A DNA stretch of 34,450 nt from Sheuella sp. (GCA_030650995.1 JAUSCY010000068.1:1-34450); one strand, 5' to 3'. Shown: positions 1 through 7,964, counted from the first letter of the stretch. Numbers and translations: made by a program. Notes: generated by a model from the sequence alone, not told the origin.

Positions 1-591
1 GCTGGCTATTTCAAACATTTTCAAGATTCAAAATGGCTTTGGGGTGCGAAATTCACCTATAACGGCTTAGATCTCAGCTCAACTAAAGAGAACTTCCTTA
101 TTCCTCAGTACGGGTCATACGGCGCAACCTCATTTACCGGAAATGCAACGGTCCGATCATTCAAAACAAACATTTCAAAACAGTTCTCACTGATGCCATT
201 CATTGGCCACTCCTTTGACAAGAGTTTTATCTATGCAGGTGCAGGTCCAACCATATCTCAAATCAACACAAATATTGATAATCTGATTGGATTTGCAGAC
301 ATTAAAGGCAATCGTACGGACGTATCCGGCACCCCACAAAACTTTTCCAGTTCGCAGTGGGTGGTAGGCGGTGCCATCACAGTAGGTGCAACTTACTTTA
401 TAGATGCATCCTGGTTCATAGACGCTAATTACAATATTGCAATGACACCTAGTTCAACTGCGAATTACTCATCAACGTTCAACAATACTAATGGCAATAC
501 TAACGTCAACTATTCTGGATCGCTGATCGGAAGCTCTTCAGGGAAAACTACCACTCAATCAATCAGCCTATCTATTAACAAGACATTCTGA
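1..591 (+). CDS. Outer-membrane beta-barrel protein, 3' part only
   Basis: The reading frame is open from the first base of the window, so the N-terminus and signal peptide lie upstream; 196 codons are visible before TGA. The protein alternates polar and aromatic residues in short strands (for example WVVGGAITVGATYFI and SWFIDANYNIAM), separated by Asn/Ser/Thr/Gly-rich loops. It ends in Phe (SLSINKTF), the usual C-terminal signature of barrels inserted by the Bam machinery. It is probably a small OmpA/OmpW-like or PF13505-type barrel; the exact family and ligand cannot be told from this part. A strong intrinsic terminator follows about 50 bases after the stop, so this is the last gene of its transcript. 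Confidence 0.75.
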   Translation, partial: AGYFKHFQDSKWLWGAKFTYNGLDLSSTKENFLIPQYGSYGATSFTGNATVRSFKTNISKQFSLMPFIGHSFDKSFIYAGAGPTISQINTNIDNLIGFADIKGNRTDVSGTPQNFSSSQWVVGGAITVGATYFIDASWFIDANYNIAMTPSSTANYSSTFNNTNGNTNVNYSGSLIGSSSGKTTTQSISLSINKTF

Positions 592-643
592 TGATAAGAA
601 ATTGGTGACACAAGTCGTCACAATGCATCATCTGATTTGTTAG

Positions 644-673
644 AAACCCCTAGCGTTGGCGCTAGGGGTTTTT
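644..673 (+). terminator. Rho-independent terminator of the barrel gene
   Basis: A perfect 12-bp stem (AAACCCCTAGCG / CGCTAGGGGTTT) encloses the loop TTGG and runs into five T. It lies about 50 bases after the stop at 591. On the minus strand the tail is only TTTCT, so it may also weakly stop transcripts of the oxidoreductase gene that ends at 804. Confidence 0.9.
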
Positions 674-675
674 CA

Positions 676-749
676 TTTATGAAGCTGTCACTGAATATAT
701 CTATTGGAATGTTGTCACGTTCAGTTCAGATGCTTGGGATTGGTGGTGT
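676..749 (+). repeat. Direct repeat copy A (partner at 2039-2112)
   Basis: Without gaps, at an offset of 1363 bases, this 74-base stretch matches 2039-2112 at about three quarters of positions by hand count. It includes an exact 12-base core GTTCAGTTCAGA (719-730 and 2082-2093) and a shared TTTTTCATTTATG edge. Looser similarity continues for about 35 more bases. The two copies bracket the oxidoreductase gene. Confidence 0.6.
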
Positions 750-803
750 GTCGTGGAAACTGCTGAGAGTACTTAGGTCAAAATACACCAAGAAACCTTA
801 TTA

Positions 804-2000
804 CTAACTCAACTGAAATCGTCGAGCATCGCGAACTCGAGCCTCTGCAATATCCTTTTGACCAAGTATTTCATTGGAATCATCCATATCGTACCAACCG
901 TTCTGGGACCATTCGTGCAATTGCATGACGTCGACCAAAGCGCGCTGAACGCTATATGGATTTAGCTCCTCACCATTAAAATACCGAATAGCACGCAACA
1001 AATGCTGCGACATTGTGTTGTCTTCAAATACTGAAGACTGTTCATCAAGCATCCAGTTTTTAAATATAAGCAACTGAGCCTGAGATCGATCAAATCCGGC
1101 AATTGGTTCGTAAAAACCAACGATTTGATGAGGCACCCCTGTAGCGTCGTTGCCATCAACCCGCAAAATTCTGTATCGCGAATGCACATCAGACTGAAGA
1201 ATCCTCTGGCCCGGATATGCATGCGGAGGACATGGGAAGCCAATAAGACCAGACATGCTGGTATACAACTCAACCACGCATCCGTTCTTAGCGCGGTACT
1301 TCATGAAAGCACCGCCCTGATGTGAAAGTAATTGTTTGTGTGGCTGATCGGCAGTCTGAGGAAGATCGCCTGATTGCAAGTCAGGCTCATCGATCGCAAT
1401 CTCAATACTATCGATATCCGAGTCAACCAACTCGTCAATCTCATAGCCCGAGCCAAACTCTCCCACAATGGCAAGCAAGTGTGAACCTTCATAACCCAGT
1501 GCGCCAAGCTGTCTGTCAAGATATCTTCCGTTAAGGTAGTCAGCGCCTCGGTGCTTAGTTGATTCAACAATCAGCCTGACAGGCGTGATATTTCGCGAGA
1601 CAAGTGCCTGACGTACGGCTGCAGTAACATTGGATGATGCATAGTTTTCATTCACGACAACCTTGCCTTCGTGATATTGAAGGACGGATTGTATTTCCTG
1701 AATATCCTGAAAATCGCAGATTGGTTTTTCAATCAGGATCTTGGCGTGCGAATCAAGCGCACATAAGGCGTTAAGAACGCCCCTCCTCGCATGACTCGGC
1801 GTACAGATATCGTAAAAATCCGGTTTACAAGCAACCGCATCCTTTAATGAGCTAAAGGGGTGGTGTCCGGAATCTTTAATTTCTTTGAGTCGTTCTTGGC
1901 TGACCTCAACGATACCTATCGTTCGAACCCCATGCTTACTTAATTGCTCTTCATGAATACGAGCAATCTTTCCAAAGCCGATACGAATACATGTAATCAT
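804..2000 (-). CDS. Gfo/Idh/MocA family oxidoreductase
   Basis: NAD(P)-dependent sugar or inositol dehydrogenase-like protein of about 398 residues. The N-terminal Rossmann motif is G-F-G-K-I-A (IRIGFGKIARIHEEQL), and the family signature EKP appears as ILIEKPICD near residue 90. The C-terminal half has the mixed alpha/beta dimerisation pattern. The frame is open to an ATG at 2039, but the extra 13 residues (MKKLSATATYTTG) are not family-like and fall in a repeated sequence, so I prefer the start at 2000. Neither start has a good ribosome-binding site. The substrate is unknown. No sugar transport or catabolic genes lie nearby, so it is an isolated gene. It is read against its neighbours and is bracketed by an imperfect direct repeat, which suggests it was inserted between the barrel gene and the cytochrome gene. 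Confidence 0.8.
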   Translation of the reverse strand: MITCIRIGFGKIARIHEEQLSKHGVRTIGIVEVSQERLKEIKDSGHHPFSSLKDAVACKPDFYDICTPSHARRGVLNALCALDSHAKILIEKPICDFQDIQEIQSVLQYHEGKVVVNENYASSNVTAAVRQALVSRNITPVRLIVESTKHRGADYLNGRYLDRQLGALGYEGSHLLAIVGEFGSGYEIDELVDSDIDSIEIAIDEPDLQSGDLPQTADQPHKQLLSHQGGAFMKYRAKNGCVVELYTSMSGLIGFPCPPHAYPGQRILQSDVHSRYRILRVDGNDATGVPHQIVGFYEPIAGFDRSQAQLLIFKNWMLDEQSSVFEDNTMSQHLLRAIRYFNGEELNPYSVQRALVDVMQLHEWSQNGWYDMDDSNEILGQKDIAEARVRDARRFQLS

Positions 2001-2038
2001 TCCAGTAGTATAGGTCGCTGTTGCGCTGAGTTTTTTCA

Positions 2039-2112
2039 TTTATGGGGCGATAGCTGGATATTTCTAGTGGAATATTGCCAAGTTCAGTTCAGACGCCTAG
2101 CATTGGGGGTAT
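2039..2112 (+). repeat. Direct repeat copy B (partner at 676-749)
   Basis: Second copy of the imperfect repeat described at 676. It lies immediately 5' of the oxidoreductase reading frame and inside the leader of the cytochrome gene that starts at 2160. Confidence 0.6.
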
Positions 2113-2159
2113 CCAAAGTCCCGCAAACAACAATACTCATGAGTCAAAGAGATCTAATT

Positions 2160-2972
2160 ATGATTAATAAATTCAGCATCGTTTTGGCTAGTTTTCTCAT
2201 CACGCACTCAGCTTTCGGCCAGACCAATCAAGGGTCGGAAATCAAAGCGATCAGTGTTTCTGACGCACCTTCAGGTCCAGTTGGAGATGCGATACGACAT
2301 GGACACAAGATACTGACTGAAACGCGAGCGATGTTGCCCACCAATGTCGGGAATGGACTGAACTGCACAAGCTGCCACCTGAATGGCGGCACAAAACCAC
2401 ATGCAGCGCCGTGGGCAGGTTTATGGGGCGTATTCCCAGCGTATTCTGCAAGGGCCGCAAAAGTCATTACGCTAGCAGATCGTGTCAATGATTGTTTCGA
2501 ACGTTCGATGAATGGGAAAGCAATTCCATACGATTCGATGGAGATGACGAGTATTTTGAGCTATATGCAGTTCATCTCTACCGGTGTACCAACTGGATCA
2601 AATGCAAAGGGTCGAGGCGAGGGGAAAATTGACCAGAAATTAATCCCGGATGCAGTAAAAGGGAAAACCGTTTATGCAGAAAAATGTGCCGCCTGTCATG
2701 GTGCCAATGGACTAGGACTTAAAGGCGAGCCTAATAAATATGTTTTCCCTCCACTCTGGGGTGATGATTCATTTAATGATGGTGCCGGTATGGCCCGACC
2801 ATATACTGCCGCGTCATTTGTCATCGCCAACATGCCTCTAGGGCTTGATAACTCACTCACACAACAAGAAGCACTGGATGTCTCGCAATACTTTACGCAC
2901 CAACCTCGCCCAGTCCATCCTGGCAAACAAAATGACTGGCCACAAGGCGGTAGACCTAAAGACGCACGCTAA
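2160..2972 (+). CDS. TsdA-like periplasmic diheme cytochrome c
   Basis: Exported protein of 270 residues with a signal peptide (MINKFSIVLASFLITHSAFG, then Q). It has two heme-binding motifs, CTSCH at 69-73 and CAACH at 176-180. The layout resembles thiosulfate dehydrogenase TsdA: a Cys (C112 in DCFERSMNGKA) 39 residues after the first heme His matches the unusual His/Cys heme ligation of that family. VFPPLWGDDSFNDGAGMA and NMPLG, with a candidate Met ligand, follow the second heme. Known TsdA enzymes oxidise thiosulfate to tetrathionate or do the reverse. The same fold could serve other sulfur or electron-transfer roles, so the substrate is not certain. The frame is open further upstream, but the start at 2160 has AAAGAGA about 7 bases before it and gives a clean signal peptide. 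It is the first gene of a probable three-gene operon. Confidence 0.8.
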   Translation: MINKFSIVLASFLITHSAFGQTNQGSEIKAISVSDAPSGPVGDAIRHGHKILTETRAMLPTNVGNGLNCTSCHLNGGTKPHAAPWAGLWGVFPAYSARAAKVITLADRVNDCFERSMNGKAIPYDSMEMTSILSYMQFISTGVPTGSNAKGRGEGKIDQKLIPDAVKGKTVYAEKCAACHGANGLGLKGEPNKYVFPPLWGDDSFNDGAGMARPYTAASFVIANMPLGLDNSLTQQEALDVSQYFTHQPRPVHPGKQNDWPQGGRPKDAR

Positions 2973-3012
2973 TATACGTTTTGGTATCTTTAAAATATCT
3001 GAAATGTAAAAA

Positions 3013-3666
3013 ATGAATATTAACTCTGACTTCAGTAAGAGGGTCGTGATTAACCACCATGACTTACCTTGGACTCCCAGTCCTACACCGGGGATTGAGA
3101 GACGAATGCTTGAACGCATTGGCGATGAGGTAGCAAAAGCAACTTCTATCGTTCATTATCAACCCGGATCTAAGTTTCCATCCCACACTCATGAGCTGGG
3201 TGAGGAGATACTGGTTTTGGAAGGGATATTTAGCGATGATACTGGCGACTATCCGGCTGGCACATACATCATGAATCCTCCTGGATCTTCTCATGCACCG
3301 CATAGCAATACTGGCTGTACTCTTTTTGTGAAGCTGCGGCATCTTGGTTCGGATCAAACAGATCGGGTAGTGTTAAATACTGAAATAGCGACTTGGTATC
3401 AAGGTATGGTGCCCGGCCTGAGTGTGATGCCGCTCCTGCAGCAGGGTAGTGGATCGACTTTAGTTCGGTGGGCGCCTCAAACATATTTCAATCCACACAA
3501 ACATTATGGCGGCGAAGAAATCTTTGTTGTTGAAGGGGTCTTTGAGGATGAGCACGGACGCTATCCTGCAGGCTCATGGATCAGAAGTCCTCACCTGAGC
3601 TTGCACCAGCCGTTTAGCAAAGAGGGTTGCACCATCTTTGTTAAGACTGGACACCTACCAAGTTAA
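3013..3666 (+). CDS. Tandem cupin protein, ChrR-type
   Basis: Cytoplasmic protein of 217 residues made of two cupin domains, each with a metal-binding HxH...E pattern: FPSHTHELGEEILVLEG in the first half and FNPHKHYGGEEIFVVEG in the second. Each is followed by a Y-P-A-G turn and a late His (SSHAPH; LSLHQP). This arrangement is typical of ChrR-like cupins, named after the zinc-binding anti-sigma factor. This protein lacks the anti-sigma N-terminal helices, and no ECF sigma gene is beside it. It may therefore be a metal-dependent enzyme or sensor rather than an anti-sigma factor. It starts 40 bases after the cytochrome gene and ends 9 bases before the MarC gene. No strong ribosome-binding site is seen. 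Confidence 0.8.
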   Translation: MNINSDFSKRVVINHHDLPWTPSPTPGIERRMLERIGDEVAKATSIVHYQPGSKFPSHTHELGEEILVLEGIFSDDTGDYPAGTYIMNPPGSSHAPHSNTGCTLFVKLRHLGSDQTDRVVLNTEIATWYQGMVPGLSVMPLLQQGSGSTLVRWAPQTYFNPHKHYGGEEIFVVEGVFEDEHGRYPAGSWIRSPHLSLHQPFSKEGCTIFVKTGHLPS

Positions 3667-3675
3667 TATTGAACT

Positions 3676-4275
3676 ATGGAATATAGCTTTGTCTCCGCCA
3701 CAATACTCCTGCTGCTGATCACAGATCCGATCGGCAATATTCCTATTTTCATAAACAGTTTGCGCAGCGTTCCTGCGCACAGACGCGTTCGCATTATTTT
3801 GCGAGAAGTCTTCATTGCCTTCTGTTTATTGTTAGCTTTCATGTTCATAGGCAAGCAGTTTCTCGAGCTTGTTAATCTAAGTGATCTATCCTTGCAAATT
3901 GCAGGCGCGGTTGTATTGTTTTTAATCGCCTTACGTATGATTTTTCCTTCTGAGCATCAGGATGCACCAGCGTTATCGCCAGAAGATGAGCCTTTCATCG
4001 TTCCCCTTGCCGTTCCTGCATTGGCAGGCCCTTCTGCGATGGCGACAGTGATGCTTTTAGTGAGTCAGGCACCTAGTCGTCGAATCGAGTGGGTCATGGC
4101 GCTTCTTGTGACCATGATTGTCTGTGCAATGGTGCTAGTGCTTGCTGACCGCATTCAACGGATACTAGGTAATCGGGTTGTAATGGCTATTGAGAGGCTG
4201 ATGGGATTGCTGCTTGTCGCAATTGCAGTAGAGATGTTTTTGCGAGGAATAAAAACTTTTGCTGGCCAACTCTGA
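3676..4275 (+). CDS. MarC family integral membrane protein
   Basis: Polytopic inner-membrane protein of 199 residues with about six hydrophobic segments. Family signatures are DPIGNIPIF at the end of the first segment and PLAVPALAGPSAMATVML in the middle; both are diagnostic of the MarC/YhgN (UPF0056) family. The function of the family is unsettled: despite the name, MarC is not an established multidrug-resistance protein. Length is normal. It begins 9 bases after the cupin stop, so it is probably co-transcribed with the cupin and the diheme cytochrome. Confidence 0.85.
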   Translation: MEYSFVSATILLLLITDPIGNIPIFINSLRSVPAHRRVRIILREVFIAFCLLLAFMFIGKQFLELVNLSDLSLQIAGAVVLFLIALRMIFPSEHQDAPALSPEDEPFIVPLAVPALAGPSAMATVMLLVSQAPSRRIEWVMALLVTMIVCAMVLVLADRIQRILGNRVVMAIERLMGLLLVAIAVEMFLRGIKTFAGQL

Positions 4276-4396
4276 TAAGTCTGGATGCTTCGATTGCACT
4301 GTTGTCATCACGTTTTTTGCCAGAAAAGTTATTACTTCACTCGTGCAATCTCGCTCAGCTGGATCAACATCATGCCTGAGATCAAGTCAATCCACA

Positions 4397-4417
4397 TCTA
4401 GGCTCTAGGCTCTAGGC
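4397..4417 (+). repeat. Three tandem copies of a 7-bp unit
   Basis: TCTAGGC occurs three times in direct succession. It ends two bases before TAATAT (4419-4424), a -10-like hexamer, and lies about 40 bases ahead of the DUF486 start. Copy-number change would alter promoter spacing. Confidence 0.7.
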
Positions 4418-4454
4418 GTAATATGGCTAACTACCATCCATTTAAAATCAAAAT

Positions 4455-4814
4455 ATGTCTAACTTATCAAATCCTCTTGGCATACTTTCCTTTATTGGAC
4501 TGTTGACCCTTTCAAATGTCTTTATGACATTTGCCTGGTACGCCCATCTAAAGAATCTATCTTCTAAGCCATGGTGGATTGCAGCGCTGGTCAGCTGGTC
4601 TATCGCCTTGCTTGAATATGCATTCCAGGTTCCCGCAAATCGAATTGGTTTCCAATATTTTTCACTAGGACAGCTGAAGATTACCCAAGAAATTATTACT
4701 CTCAGTGTATTCGTACCATTTGCCGTTTTTTATATGGGAGAGCCATTTAAAACAGACTACATTTGGGCAGGCCTGTGTTTATTGGGAGCCGTCTACTTTA
4801 TGTTTAGAAGCTAG
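4455..4814 (+). CDS. DUF486 / DMT-type small membrane protein
   Basis: Small inner-membrane protein of 119 residues with four hydrophobic helices. The family pattern includes NVFMTFAWYAHLK at the first helix, PWWIAALVSWSIALLEYAFQVPANRIG in two parts across the second, and LKITQEIITLSVFVPFAVFYMGEP before the last. This matches DUF486, a half-size relative of drug/metabolite transporters that probably works as a dimer. The substrate is unknown. The gene stands alone; the gap of about 180 bases before it holds a 7-bp tandem repeat and no other gene that I can see. Confidence 0.8.
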   Translation: MSNLSNPLGILSFIGLLTLSNVFMTFAWYAHLKNLSSKPWWIAALVSWSIALLEYAFQVPANRIGFQYFSLGQLKITQEIITLSVFVPFAVFYMGEPFKTDYIWAGLCLLGAVYFMFRS

Positions 4815-4923
4815 GAATTTAATACCCTGTTTCAGGACGATTAAATAGCTACGAAATGGGCGACGAAATCTGTCAACCACTCTATCCATCGTCAATCCAC
4901 CCGTAACGATATATTGAATAAAT

Positions 4924-5818
4924 TCAACGATCAGTCATCGCGTTGATTCTTCCTTCCCTGATTGCCTTGATAAACCCTCGGTAGTCTGATCGATTCTGAT
5001 CCGCATATTCAACCGCGAACTCTCCAATCGCATCATCAAAAGTCTGACCCTTGCCCATATAGCCGGCAATCATCGCAGCGTCTCCGGTTCGGGCATGCGA
5101 ACGAGCCAGAGCATGTGCGCACATCCTGCCATACTGTCGCAAGATCCCGGTATCCCAATCCACGATCAGTGGAGATAACTTCACATCGCGCAACTGGCAA
5201 ACATAGAAATCACGTCCATTCTTTCCGCGCACCCAGCCCAGGAATACATCCGTTGCTGCCTGCATCAGTCGCTGACCAATCACAACACGCTGCCCGTGAT
5301 TGGGATAGAGACTTTTCCCAGGATAAGGCTCCAACACAGAAGCACGTGCCTCCTTGACTTGCGGCGAGTCGCTTGACATCCCATTCAAATGAAACCGGTA
5401 AGGTTTCATCGAGATCATTAATATCGAAAATGACAATTCTTTCTGGTGTTGCGAATCCACCGAAATTCATCAGGTGTGCATCACCGCATACCTGAACCCG
5501 TAGCCCACTGGTTGGAGTTTTCGCGAGATCAGCGGCCATCAATACGGCAGCGCCTCAATAAAAAGCAAAGGGTGACTCCGCCATGCGTCCAAAGCGAATC
5601 GATATGAACTCCTCAATACGACCAACGTTGGATTCATTCAATAGCTGAACTGAATCATGACGGTTTTTGTCAGCTTTCCAACCAGCATGAGAAGCACGCG
5701 AAGCTACATCGCGCAACGCTCGACCTTTTGCTGTTCGTTCGTCAATGGACAAATAGGGGGTATCCCCCTTGGGGGGATTCAGCGACTTATCCTTCTTTAC
5801 GGTTTTAGCCATCATCAT
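4924..5818 (-). pseudogene. Decayed DUF2252 gene
   Basis: Three pieces of one DUF2252 protein lie in order on the minus strand. Piece one (5818-5555) ends ...ESPFAFY and is cut by TGA where the family has Arg, so a CGA-to-TGA change is likely. The same frame then continues GAAVLMAADLAKTP and through VQVCGDAHLMNFGGFATPE to WDVKRLAAS. Near 5351-5366 the text jumps directly to VKEARASVLEPYPGKSLYPNHGQRV in another frame. This implies loss of the central part of the domain, roughly 150-200 residues by family length, plus a frameshift. Piece three runs to a normal C-terminus (IREGRINAMTDR). DUF2252 proteins are usually about 430-470 residues and their role is unknown. The original start is probably the ATG at 5812, because GGGA abuts the one at 5818. 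Confidence 0.85.
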
Positions 5819-6088
5819 TCCCTGAATAATCCCATTGCATTTGTACGTTAGAAACAGGTCATATTTCTTCAGTTTGATGCATGCTGCATCCGGATGTATC
5901 TTAATGACTGAGTGATTAAGAGGCCACCCCTCTCAGGATATGATTTTCTACAACTTTGGTTCTATATCAGAGGGAGATGACATTTGTTGGTCAACGCTGA
6001 TATTTGAATTGAAATATTTCATCTGCACACTATGAGCCGCAAGCAGCTTAAGGGTTAGTATGGTTCATTTACTTACCTTTGGCTGAAT

Positions 6089-6622
6089 ATGAACTTTCAA
6101 TACGACAAAAGATTTTTAATTTCTGGGTTGATCATGTTTGTGCTGGGTTTACTGGCACCGATTTACTCGCCTTATGCTTTAGCCAAGATCGGTTTATTAC
6201 AGGCTCATCTGATTGGTGCAGTACAAGCTCTGGTTTTCTTTTCATTCGCCTGGATGTGGCCACAACTATCATTACCAGACACTTCAAAAAAAATAGCAAC
6301 AATTTCGCTGTATTTGTCGCTTTGGGCTAACTGGATTGGCACACTATTTGTTGGTATCTTTGGTGCCGGCAAAGAGCAATATATTGTTAATCAGGATCTG
6401 GTACCTGGCGCGAAAGGATTTTGGAATCTGGCTACCCTTTTACTAATCAACCTGTCACAATTTGCTGTTCTAGCGATACTTTTAGCCATAATAGGGTTAC
6501 TAGGCTGTACTTGGACCAATAGAAAAAAGAATGTCGTCAACATCGCATCACTCGTGATTTTTTTACTTCTTTTGCTCATTAGTCTTTATCAAACATTTAA
6601 TCCCGAATTCTCAAACGGATAA
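6089..6622 (+). CDS. Hydroxylaminobenzene mutase-like membrane protein
   Basis: Inner-membrane protein of 177 residues with four hydrophobic helices and a short polar C-terminus. The order of motifs (LLQAHLIGAVQAL, FAWMWPQLSLP, YLSLWANWIGTLFVGIFGAG, then a late helix pair) resembles the HabA hydroxylaminobenzene mutase family. HabA rearranges hydroxylaminobenzene to 2-aminophenol during nitrobenzene breakdown. Most genomic members have no proven substrate, and nothing nearby suggests nitroaromatic metabolism, so the activity is not assured. The start at 6089 is chosen because it opens the first helix; an overlapping frame from 6079 is not protein-like. The 270-base gap upstream has no gene but holds a 12-bp palindrome at 6010-6021. 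Confidence 0.6.
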   Translation: MNFQYDKRFLISGLIMFVLGLLAPIYSPYALAKIGLLQAHLIGAVQALVFFSFAWMWPQLSLPDTSKKIATISLYLSLWANWIGTLFVGIFGAGKEQYIVNQDLVPGAKGFWNLATLLLINLSQFAVLAILLAIIGLLGCTWTNRKKNVVNIASLVIFLLLLLISLYQTFNPEFSNG

Positions 6623-6708
6623 GAGTGAATAAGCAATAGGGAAATTCACCTCCAGCGACTCAAACATGTGATTTAATCGCATCAAAATTACTTAAAGAGG
6701 ACATTTAT

Positions 6709-7215
6709 ATGCGTACGCTACCCCGCTGGATTTTCATGAGCAGATGGCTTCAGGCACCTCTCTATATTGGCCTGATCGTAGCGCAAGGAATATACGTCTG
6801 GCAGTTCTGGAAAGAGCTGATCCATCTAATTTCAATGATGGGGATAGACAAGACAGTCACTGAAACTGAATTGATGCTGATCGTTCTTGGTCTCATCGAT
6901 GTTGTGATGATCTCAAATCTTCTGGTGATGGTGATCATTGGCGGTTGGGAGACGTTTGTATCGAGAATGAATCTAGAGGACCATCCCGATCAGCCAGAAT
7001 GGCTTTCACACGTTAATGCAGGCGTCCTTAAGGTCAAGCTTGCGACTGCAATAATTGGAATTTCTTCAATCCATCTGCTTAAAACATTTATCAATGCGCC
7101 AAGCATGAGTGATTCAACTCTGATGTGGCAAACAATCATTCATCTTGCATTTGTTGTTTCCGCATTGGCTATTGCATATACAGAAAAAATACTCAGTCAG
7201 GCGCACCAGCACTGA
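6709..7215 (+). CDS. UPF0114 (YqhA/TIGR00645) family membrane protein
   Basis: Inner-membrane protein of 168 residues with about four helices. It matches the UPF0114 family closely, with [20 protein letters not shown] at the first helix, [20 protein letters not shown] at the second, and the conserved loop beginning WETFVSRMN and ending with HPDQPEWL. The family has no established function. The start is well supported: AAAGAGGA lies about 8 bases before the ATG. A strong terminator follows at 7261-7300. It is probably transcribed alone, although the HabA-like gene ends only 86 bases upstream. Confidence 0.85.
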   Translation: MRTLPRWIFMSRWLQAPLYIGLIVAQGIYVWQFWKELIHLISMMGIDKTVTETELMLIVLGLIDVVMISNLLVMVIIGGWETFVSRMNLEDHPDQPEWLSHVNAGVLKVKLATAIIGISSIHLLKTFINAPSMSDSTLMWQTIIHLAFVVSALAIAYTEKILSQAHQH

Positions 7216-7260
7216 TTGCATCCATAGTGGATGGCCTTTAATACAAAGGCAATTCGCATT

Positions 7261-7300
7261 AAAAAACCATGGCTCACCTTTCAGTGAGCCATGGTTTTTT
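7261..7300. terminator. Bidirectional intrinsic terminator
   Basis: A 17-bp perfect stem, AAAAAACCATGGCTCAC against GTGAGCCATGGTTTTTT, encloses the loop CTTTCA. It has six T on either strand and sits between the convergent ends of the UPF0114 gene (7215) and the stress-protein gene (7339), so it serves both. Confidence 0.95.
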
Positions 7301-7338
7301 ATAATACATAAATGCTATACAACGAATTCAAAAAAATT

Positions 7339-7848
7339 CTAATCCAGCAACATACCAAAAAATGTTGCGATCAATCCAGCACCTGCCGTAGGTATAGCCC
7401 AGCGCTCAAAACGAGAAACCGATTCCCCTGAAATTATTTCAACAGGAATATGCGTTTTTTCAATCAACTGGTTAATTGTTGAGTTTTCAAATAATCTCAT
7501 TAACGAGTTCTTACGCGCAGTACCAAGAACAATCTGATCGCAATGTAAGCGTTTGGCCTCATTCGCGATCACTGTTGCTGGTTCACCTGTTTTGCAACTC
7601 ACGTGATGAGGGATGCCTTGAGATTCCAGCATCTTTCGCGCTTCAGTCAGTGCGAGTTCGGACTTATTCTGATACCAGTCTTGCATAGTTTGCTTACTAA
7701 CAAACCTGCCGATATGCCTGGAGAATTTCGGCTGAACATTGATCAGATATATTTCCACGGCAGAATTTTGCATGAATTGGCTAACTACATGCCTGATCGC
7801 AAATTTTGAGTTCTGGATGTCACCAACCGGAATAAGGATACGTTTCAT
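7339..7848 (-). CDS. Universal stress protein with C-terminal membrane segment
   Basis: UspA-superfamily protein of 169 residues. The N-terminal strand MKRILIPVG and the C-terminal block QIVLGTARKNSLMRLFENSTINQLIEKTHIPVEII follow the Usp fold. The nucleotide loop is degenerate: it reads G-T-A-R-K-N, then NS, rather than the usual G-x-x-G...GS. After the Usp domain comes an unusual hydrophobic tail of about 20 residues (WAIPTAGAGLIATFFGMLLD) that could anchor the protein in the membrane. It is divergent from a LysR gene; the 340-base gap between them contains two FNR-type dyads nearer to this gene, which suggests anaerobic or low-oxygen control. Usp genes of other proteobacteria are known members of Anr/FNR regulons. 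Confidence 0.85.
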   Translation of the reverse strand: MKRILIPVGDIQNSKFAIRHVVSQFMQNSAVEIYLINVQPKFSRHIGRFVSKQTMQDWYQNKSELALTEARKMLESQGIPHHVSCKTGEPATVIANEAKRLHCDQIVLGTARKNSLMRLFENSTINQLIEKTHIPVEIISGESVSRFERWAIPTAGAGLIATFFGMLLD

Positions 7849-7920
7849 AATAGATTCTCCCTAATGGTTTTCGTTAGATCATTATTAGGATTTCTCGTGC
7901 ATTTGAAAAATGTTTTTTTC

Positions 7921-7932
7921 TGATGGTTATCA
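7921..7932. promoter_or_regulatory. FNR/Anr-like box, proximal
   Basis: TGAT-GGTT-ATCA has both inner half-sites of the FNR consensus TTGAT-N4-ATCAA intact; only the outermost base of each half differs (C and T). Its centre is 78 bases upstream of the stress-protein start codon. A TAATAA hexamer on the minus strand at about 7882-7887 could be the -10. Confidence 0.55.
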
Positions 7933-7964
7933 TCAAAAGCCATAATTTCACAGATGATTTTCTA

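Noticed and set aside
1944-2159. Longer N-terminus for the diheme cytochrome
   Set aside because: The frame is open, but the extra residues would hide the signal peptide and overlap the oxidoreductase gene. The ATG at 2160 has a proper ribosome-binding site.
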